The notes beneath the pieces are model-generated. The model did no database searches, was not told the DNA's origin, and worked only from the letters and a program-made list of their open reading frames with translations. Shown piece after piece: positions 58,781-64,000 of a DNA stretch of 64,000 bases. The stretch's first letter is position 1; every line of letters begins with the position of its first letter. The translations under genes and the position numbers were made by a program. The DNA is from Streptomyces sp. BK239 (GTDB taxonomy: Bacteria; Actinomycetota; Actinomycetes; Streptomycetales; Streptomycetaceae), in assembly GCF_004217285.1 (NCBI RefSeq), contig NZ_SHKS01000004.1, forward strand, positions 186,001 to 250,000, in the 5' to 3' direction.

Positions 58781-59752
58781 ATGTCCGACGTCGTCGAACC
58801 GGTCGAGCCGGTTCTGGAGCCCGAGGCCGCGGCGTTCGCTGAGGCGACCGCCAACCCGCCGTACCTTTTCGAACTCCCGCCGGCGGAGGGGCGCAAGGCC
58901 GTCGACGAGGTGCAGTCCGGCGGGATCGACAAGCCCCCCGTGGACGAGGAGTGGATCACCGTCCAGGGCGGCCCCACGGGCAGCGTCCGCGCCCGGATCG
59001 TCAGGCCCGCCGGCGCCGGCGGCGTCCTGCCGGTGATCCTCTACATCCACGGCGCCGGCTGGGTGTTCGGCAACGCCCACACCCACGACCGCCTGGTCCG
59101 CGAACTCGCCGTCGGCGCCGGCGCGGCGGTGGTCTTCCCCGAGTACGACCTCTCGCCCGAGGCCCGCTACCCGGTCGCCATCGAGCAGAACTTCGCCGTC
59201 GCACAGTGGATCGTCGACCAGGGGACGACGAAGAACCTCGACGGGACGCGGCTCGCGGTGGCCGGCGACTCCGTCGGCGGCAACATGACCGCCGCCCTCA
59301 CCCTGATGGCGAAGCAGCGCGGCGGCATCCCGCTGGTGCAGCAGGTGCTGTTCTACCCGGTCACCGACGCCGCCTTCGACACCGGCTCCTACCACCAGTT
59401 CGCCGAGGGCTACTTCCTGCGCCGCGACGGCATGCAGTGGTTCTGGGACCAGTACACCACCGACGCCGCCGAACGCGCGCAGATCACCGCCTCCCCCCTG
59501 CGCGCCACCCCCGAGCAGCTCCAGGGACTGCCCCCGGCCCTCGTCATCACCGGCGAGGCCGACGTCCTGCGCGACGAGGGCGAGGCCTACGCCAACAAGC
59601 TGCGCGCCGCCGGCGTGCCCGTCACCGCCGTCCGCTTCCAGGGCATCATCCACGACTTCGTCATGCTCGACGCCCTGCGCTCGACGTTCGCCGCCGAGGC
59701 CGCCATCACCCTGGCCGTCGGCACCCTGCGCACCGCCCTGCACACCGCCTGA
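58781..59752 (+). CDS. Alpha/beta hydrolase (HSL-type esterase)
   Basis: A 323-residue serine esterase. The oxyanion motif is YIHGAGWVFG (HGAGW, with Ala in place of the second Gly of HGGGW). The nucleophile elbow is GDSVGGN, the acid lies in ITGEADVLRDEG and the His in GIIHDFVML. ATG 58781 is chosen because AGGAG is 6 nt upstream; the ATG at 58775 directly abuts it. It is followed after 18 nt by another alpha/beta hydrolase on the same strand. The natural ester is unknown. Confidence 0.9.
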   Translation: MSDVVEPVEPVLEPEAAAFAEATANPPYLFELPPAEGRKAVDEVQSGGIDKPPVDEEWITVQGGPTGSVRARIVRPAGAGGVLPVILYIHGAGWVFGNAHTHDRLVRELAVGAGAAVVFPEYDLSPEARYPVAIEQNFAVAQWIVDQGTTKNLDGTRLAVAGDSVGGNMTAALTLMAKQRGGIPLVQQVLFYPVTDAAFDTGSYHQFAEGYFLRRDGMQWFWDQYTTDAAERAQITASPLRATPEQLQGLPPALVITGEADVLRDEGEAYANKLRAAGVPVTAVRFQGIIHDFVMLDALRSTFAAEAAITLAVGTLRTALHTA

Positions 59753-59770
59753 TTCCGGGAGAAGCCTCAC

Positions 59771-60490
59771 ATGAGCACCACCACGCCCACCGTCCTCCTC
59801 GTCCACGGTGCGTTCGCCGACGCCGGCAGCTGGTCCGGCGTCATCGCCGAACTCCAGAGCCACGGCATCCCCGTGATCGCCCCGCCCAACCCCCTGCGCG
59901 GACTCGCCTCCGACGCCGCCTACATCGCCTCCGTGGCCGCCCAGACCGACGGTCCCGTCGTCCTCGTCGGCCACTCCTACGGCGGCGCCCTCATCACCGT
60001 CGCCGGCGCCACCGAGAACGTCGTCGGCCTTGTCTACGTCGCCGCGTACGTCCCCGAGGAGGGCGAGAGCCTCGGCGCGCTGCAGGGCCGCTTCCCGCTC
60101 GCCCCGCTGGTCAGCAACCTCAAGGAGTGGACGTATCCGGGTCCCGGCGGCGAGCCGGCCGTCGAGGTCACCATCGCCGAGGCCGCGTTCCCCTCGGTGT
60201 TCGCCGCCGACGTGCCCACGGACGTCACCAAGGTGCTCGCCGCCGCCCAGCGCCCGCTGGCCGCCGCCGTGTTCGACGAGACCGCGGCCACGGCCGCCTG
60301 GCAGACCAAGCCGTCGTGGGCCCTCGTCGCCGCCGCGGACGAGGCGATCAACCCCGAGGTCCAGCGTTTCGGCGCCAAGCGGGCCGGCGCGACGGTCGTC
60401 GAACTGGAGGGCGCCTCGCACGCCGTGGCCGTCTCCCGGCCGAAGCAGGTCGCCGACCTGATCCGCGACGCGGTGCGGGCGACGAGCTGA
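59771..60490 (+). CDS. Alpha/beta hydrolase (salicylate esterase-like)
   Basis: A 239-residue alpha/beta hydrolase beginning TVLLVHGAFADAGSWSGVIAEL, with nucleophile elbow VGHSYGGALI and catalytic His in LEGASHAVAVS. The opening HGAFADxSxW and overall size are those of a Streptomyces family annotated as esterases or salicylate-esterase-like enzymes. Cytoplasmic, no signal peptide. Cotranscribed with the preceding HSL-type hydrolase (18-nt gap). It ends convergent to the CHAT gene with an inverted repeat in between. Confidence 0.9.
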   Translation: MSTTTPTVLLVHGAFADAGSWSGVIAELQSHGIPVIAPPNPLRGLASDAAYIASVAAQTDGPVVLVGHSYGGALITVAGATENVVGLVYVAAYVPEEGESLGALQGRFPLAPLVSNLKEWTYPGPGGEPAVEVTIAEAAFPSVFAADVPTDVTKVLAAAQRPLAAAVFDETAATAAWQTKPSWALVAAADEAINPEVQRFGAKRAGATVVELEGASHAVAVSRPKQVADLIRDAVRATS

Positions 60491-60530
60491 CTCTGATCGC
60501 CGGCCGGCCGCGGACCGGCTGACGGCGACA

Positions 60531-60584
60531 CCGGCTGACCGCGCGACCGCCGCGGACGGAGCGAGCGGGCTACCGGTCAGCCGG
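60531..60584. terminator. Inverted repeat between hydrolase and CHAT genes
   Basis: CCGGCTGACC and GGTCAGCCGG, 10-bp perfect arms with a 34-nt loop, span the convergent gap. The right arm overlaps the last codons of the CHAT gene. A partial copy of the left arm (ACCGGCTGAC) occurs 16 nt upstream. It may serve as a bidirectional terminator. Confidence 0.4.
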
Positions 60585-62700
60585 CGGCCGCCGTCGGCCT
60601 GAGGGTGAGGGAACCGGAGCAGTACGCGGTGTACGCGAGCCCCAGCAGGTTGTTCTTCTTCAGCAGGGCGGCGCGCGCCGAGTGCAGCGCCGAACCGACC
60701 GACCGGCCGTCCAGAAGGGACTGCCAGAACAGCTCGGCCACCTCGCTCGCCAACGTCTGCGCCACCGAGATCTCGGTGCCGACGACACCGGAGGCGTGCA
60801 GGTCGGTGAAGGCGTCGGCGTAGGAATGCCAGGTGGCGGGCCCGCTGTCCACCGTGTGACAGCCGTTGAGGAAGACCAGCGGCGACGCGTCGCGCCAGCT
60901 CGCCCAGTGGGTGTCCAGGGCGGCGAGGTCCTGCGGCCCGATCCAGTCGCTCTTGCCGATCTCCAGGACGGAATGACCGGGTGCACGGCCCTTCTCCGGT
61001 TCACGACCGTGGCAGTAGAAGTACAGGCAGTCCGGAGCGTCGACCAGCGCGTCGAACAGTGTGTCCCTCGCGGTGTGGTCGGTGAGCCGTCCGCCGAACC
61101 GTCGGTGGAGGTCCGTCACATGGCGTTCCGTCTCGTCGAAGTCGAGGGCCGTGCTGAGGGCGACCGTCATGGCGGGATCGCCCTCGCCGCTCCCCGCCAC
61201 CAGCGCGAGGCGTTGTCCCTCGGAGCGTGACGGCGGCTGCTCGATGATGTGCCGGTAGCCCCAGAAGCCGAACGGGCACAGGGTGTTGAGCTGATGGCCG
61301 TCCGCGCCCGGACACTCCCGGGTGCCCAGGGGCAGGTCGGTGTCCAGCCCCTGCTTGCAGTGCACCCAGCGGCTGCCCCGCACGACCGGGATGTCGTAGA
61401 CGAGGGCCCAGGGGAAGGTCAGGTCCAGGCCCTCCTGACGGCAGATCTGCACCTGTCCCGCGCCGCCCAGGACGTCGCGCAGCGCCTGTCGTTGGGCGCT
61501 GCGGGGAGCGATCAGGACGAACAGGTCCCAGCCGATGCCCGCCAGGTTCTTCAAGTCGGTGAGGAAAGCCTCCCCGGACTTGCGGTTGTCCGGGGGCAGC
61601 AGGTTCACGCGTTTCCCGTCCTTCACCTCGACGTGGGCCGCCATGAGCGCCGTGCGGGCCTGATCCAGTGCCCCGGCGGTCTGCAGCTCGCCGAGCCGGA
61701 AGGTGCTCACCACGCCGCTCGCCCCGTCGACGTCGACCGTGAGCGAGCGGTCGCCCGCCTGCGAGATCCGGATGGCCGCCGTGCGCGGCGGCAGAGCGGC
61801 GATGCCCGCGAACCCGGGCGTGAGCGTGAAGTCGATCTCCGCCGAGACGGGTTCGGCGCCTTCGAGTCGCGTCTCGCGGGGCGCGACCGTGGCGGTGAGC
61901 GTCGCTGACTGCAGTTGGTGCCCGCGATGAGCGACCAGAAGCCGCAACCGGGCGGGGCCCGACTCCGTTGGGGCGATCACGGGAACGCGCAGGTACGGTC
62001 CGCGGTGATCCCGCTCGCAGTCGTGCCCCGGGCCGTCGGGCGAGCACTCGCAGACCCAACTGTCGCCTTCCTTGGGCAGGAAGAGGTGATGGTGAGCGGG
62101 GGAGACCGCGAAGTCGTCGCTGCACACGGAGACGGTGAGCCAGTGGCCGTCGGGGCCGAGCAGGTCGTCCGGGAAGGGCTGGCCCGACTCGGAAAGCAGA
62201 CTCTCGGCCAACGACTCCCCGATGTTCATGACCAGTTCGTAACGCCGGCCGACGCCGAGGCAACGGTCCGCGGGGACGCGGGCCTGGGACAGGGGCCAGG
62301 CCAGCCAGAGGTTCAGGAAGCGGTCGGCGGCCGTGTCCTCGGACGGGAGCGCGGCGTCGCCCACGACGTCGAAGCCGTCGAGGTCGTCCAGGGTGGGGCG
62401 CGGCGTGCTGGTGACGGGGGAGAGGGGCGGGTCGGCGGGGGTGGCCGAGCGGTGTTCCTGCTGAGGTTCTTCGAGGAAGAGGTCCCAACGCTCCAACAGC
62501 CCCGCGTGGCTGAGCAAGAGCCACTTCAACTTGTTCGTGAACGCGTCGGACGACAGGCCCGGATCGTGCAGCAGCGCTTCGAGAGCCTGACGGGCGGCTT
62601 CCTCCACGTCCTCGTTGGCCCAGTGGGCGGATGCCCTGAAGGCGCGCAACCGCACCTCGTCCTCGCACCGGGGGTCCCAGGAATACGCGACGGTGGTCAT
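60577..62700 (-). CDS. CHAT domain protein (caspase-like peptidase)
   Basis: A 707-residue cytoplasmic protein. The C-terminal CHAT domain (about 460-700) has the His of YFYCHGREPEKG (His564) and the Cys of VFLNGCHTVDS (Cys614), the caspase-type dyad, followed by GVVGTEISVAQTLASEVAELFW and AALLKKNNLLGLAYTAYCS. The N-terminal half has an Asp/Glu-rich helical region (about 1-95) and a beta-rich middle (about 140-320) with Cys/His pairs (VCECSPDGPGHDCERDH). CHAT proteases act as regulated effectors in bacterial conflict and death systems. GGGAG precedes the ATG. A second CHAT gene starts divergently 156 bp away. Confidence 0.87.
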   Translation of the reverse strand: MTTVAYSWDPRCEDEVRLRAFRASAHWANEDVEEAARQALEALLHDPGLSSDAFTNKLKWLLLSHAGLLERWDLFLEEPQQEHRSATPADPPLSPVTSTPRPTLDDLDGFDVVGDAALPSEDTAADRFLNLWLAWPLSQARVPADRCLGVGRRYELVMNIGESLAESLLSESGQPFPDDLLGPDGHWLTVSVCSDDFAVSPAHHHLFLPKEGDSWVCECSPDGPGHDCERDHRGPYLRVPVIAPTESGPARLRLLVAHRGHQLQSATLTATVAPRETRLEGAEPVSAEIDFTLTPGFAGIAALPPRTAAIRISQAGDRSLTVDVDGASGVVSTFRLGELQTAGALDQARTALMAAHVEVKDGKRVNLLPPDNRKSGEAFLTDLKNLAGIGWDLFVLIAPRSAQRQALRDVLGGAGQVQICRQEGLDLTFPWALVYDIPVVRGSRWVHCKQGLDTDLPLGTRECPGADGHQLNTLCPFGFWGYRHIIEQPPSRSEGQRLALVAGSGEGDPAMTVALSTALDFDETERHVTDLHRRFGGRLTDHTARDTLFDALVDAPDCLYFYCHGREPEKGRAPGHSVLEIGKSDWIGPQDLAALDTHWASWRDASPLVFLNGCHTVDSGPATWHSYADAFTDLHASGVVGTEISVAQTLASEVAELFWQSLLDGRSVGSALHSARAALLKKNNLLGLAYTAYCSGSLTLRPTAAAG

Positions 62701-62856
62701 GGAACGGCACTCCCTGGAGCGGTTCGCCGATCGGGCGGCGATGTCCGACGGATGAAGGGATGATGACACGGTCGGGGCGGCAACACCGGTGTCATTCGCC
62801 TCTTGCGCCCCGCGACCGCGCTGGTGCACGCGGTCGGGTGTCCGGGAGGTGAAGGC

Positions 62857-64000
62857 GTGGCGGACCAGGTCGGCGAGTTGACGATCCGACTCGACTGGGA
62901 CGGGGACTGGAGCGGGGACCTCGCCATGATCACGGCGGTCGTCGTGGACGGCGACACTCCCCGACATGCTCAGGACGCCCCCGCGCCGGTCGCGAAGACC
63001 ATGCTGGCCTTGTGGCAGTCCCGAAGCCGCACTTCGCTCCGGTATCTGACCGAGGCGCTGTTCCCGCCGAGCACGCGCCCTCATCTCAGGGACGCGGTCA
63101 GTCGTCTGCGCTCCAGGCAACCGCTGCGTGTCCGGCTCCGTCTGCCGGCTCCGGCCGAGGGACAGCCCTTCTCCCTGGCCGAGTTGCCCTGGGAGGTCGT
63201 CCAGGTGCCGGCGCCCGACGCGGGGCACGGCATCTGGAACGCGTGGGTCGACGGCTCTCAGGAGGCGCCCGCCTCGTCGGGCGAACTCGGCAGCCACGAA
63301 CGCTTCACCCTGGTAAGGGAGTTCCAGCCTCAGGGGAAACCCCTGACGGACCACACCTACAGGTCGGTCCTGGTTGCCGACGCCACGGGCGTCCACGGAA
63401 CCGTGCGGACCCCGACCAGGGAGTTCGACTTTTCTGAACCTCGGGACCCCAAGGCGGCCGCAGGGGACATTCGCGCGGTGGAACTCGCTCTGCGAGGTTC
63501 GGGGTTGAAGGCCGACACGCTGCCGTCGCCCGCGTCGAAGCAAGCGATCCGCCAACGGCTCCTGGGGGGCGCGGGCGCCTTCTACTTCGGCGGGCACCAC
63601 ATCGAGGACGGATTGATCGTCGCCGACGGGCCTGGATCGTCCAGGGCCGCTCTGCTCGACGGCGACACGTTGAGCGAGTGGCTCGTGGAGTGCAGGGTGC
63701 CCCTCGCCGTGCTGCTCGCCTGTGACAGCGGAGGGCAGGACGAAGAGGCGCCGTCCACGTCCCGGCGTCTGCCACTCGCCGAGCGCATGGTGCGCGACGG
63801 CGTGCCCCATGTCGTAGCCGTACGGGGAAAGGCGAGTCACCGACAGGCAGCGGAGTTCGCCGGCTCGTTCTTCGCGAGCCTCGCCGCCGAGAAGGACATC
63901 GACGTGGCGCTCGGTTCGTCGGCCCACGCCTTCGCCGGGTCCACCGCCCGGCCCGTCCTGTACAGCGGTCGCGGACGGCGGATGTCCGTCGCACTCGACG
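62857..64000 (+). CDS. CHAT domain protein, 3' end outside window
   Basis: An open frame from a GTG with GGGAGGTGAAGGC upstream to the window end (381 codons, no stop). The N-terminal part contains TSLRYLTEALFPP and LAELPWEVVQVP, phrases common ahead of CHAT domains. The CHAT part has YFGGHHIEDGLIV (His247) and VLLACDSGGQDEEA (Cys289), then RMVRDGVPHVVAVRGKASHRQAAEFAGSFFASLA, so the His-Cys dyad is intact. Further domains, perhaps NTPase or repeat modules, are expected beyond the edge. It is divergent from the other CHAT gene and probably part of the same system. Confidence 0.85.
   Translation, partial: MADQVGELTIRLDWDGDWSGDLAMITAVVVDGDTPRHAQDAPAPVAKTMLALWQSRSRTSLRYLTEALFPPSTRPHLRDAVSRLRSRQPLRVRLRLPAPAEGQPFSLAELPWEVVQVPAPDAGHGIWNAWVDGSQEAPASSGELGSHERFTLVREFQPQGKPLTDHTYRSVLVADATGVHGTVRTPTREFDFSEPRDPKAAAGDIRAVELALRGSGLKADTLPSPASKQAIRQRLLGGAGAFYFGGHHIEDGLIVADGPGSSRAALLDGDTLSEWLVECRVPLAVLLACDSGGQDEEAPSTSRRLPLAERMVRDGVPHVVAVRGKASHRQAAEFAGSFFASLAAEKDIDVALGSSAHAFAGSTARPVLYSGRGRRMSVALD

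Noticed and set aside
63305..63994. Minus-strand Arg-rich frame over the partial CHAT gene
   Set aside because: Shadow of the plus-strand CHAT frame, which has a ribosome site and an intact His-Cys dyad.
1..64000. tRNA genes, rRNA genes, CRISPR arrays, IS elements, integrases
   Set aside because: Gaps between genes were read; no cloverleaf-like sequence, repeat-spacer array, transposase or integrase motif was seen.

Overview
The window is a piece of a high-GC actinobacterial chromosome, almost certainly Streptomyces. GC is very high with strong third-position bias, GTG starts and ATGA/GTGA gene overlaps are common, and the families are typical of the genus: SARP/AfsR regulators, SpoIIE-type PP2C phosphatases, GatD-MurT, an actinobacterial PfkA, DUF6213 and CHAT proteins. 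The stretch from pfkA to the acyl-CoA dehydrogenases resembles, from memory, the pfkA3/SCO12xx neighbourhood of S. coelicolor. I see no rRNA, tRNA, CRISPR array, complete insertion sequence or phage genes.

Layout. 0-2.1 kb: end of a sodium:solute symporter overlapping a LytS-like histidine kinase. 2.1-7.3 kb: core functions (CtaG-like oxidase assembly, 6-phosphofructokinase, GatD-MurT lipid II amidation, a peptide deformylase). 7.3-17.4 kb: lipid and CoA metabolism (TetR regulator and acyl-CoA dehydrogenase; aldehyde dehydrogenase; an operon of quinone reductase plus two unlike acyl-CoA dehydrogenases), with an ATP-dependent DNA ligase/Nudix pair between them. 17.5-22.3 kb: accessory genes, including a secreted phosphodiester glycosidase, a methyltransferase-Nudix fusion, a frameshifted molybdopterin-oxidoreductase remnant and a secreted ribosome-inactivating protein. 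22.4-32.3 kb: a large PP2C phosphatase, a WYL regulator/NIPSNAP pair, a leucine-rich-variant protein, and the DUF2617-DUF4247-DUF350-SpeE operon.

32.4-44.1 kb is a signalling island. A sugar-type ABC transporter (permease, ATPase, binding lipoprotein) is divergent from an operon in which a multi-domain SpoIIE phosphatase overlaps a second, closely similar binding lipoprotein that has no permease of its own. Two more large sensor phosphatases follow head to head. This suggests solute sensing feeding a partner-switching sigma-factor network. 44.2-50.4 kb: a secreted dipeptidase-like protein with an F5/8C domain, a complete cbiMNQO cobalt ECF transporter under a cobalamin riboswitch with its own promoter, and a YihY membrane protein.

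50.4-60.5 kb is a regulatory and small-metabolism locus: AraC regulator, ANTAR protein, two overlapping SARP-NB-ARC regulators (one with TPRs, one without), another AraC regulator preceded by SARP-type heptamer repeats, a YcaC-like isochorismatase and two alpha/beta hydrolases around a perfect inverted repeat. The right edge (60.6-64 kb) holds two divergent CHAT (caspase-like) proteins, the second cut by the window end. These are the best candidates for part of a conflict or cell-death system.
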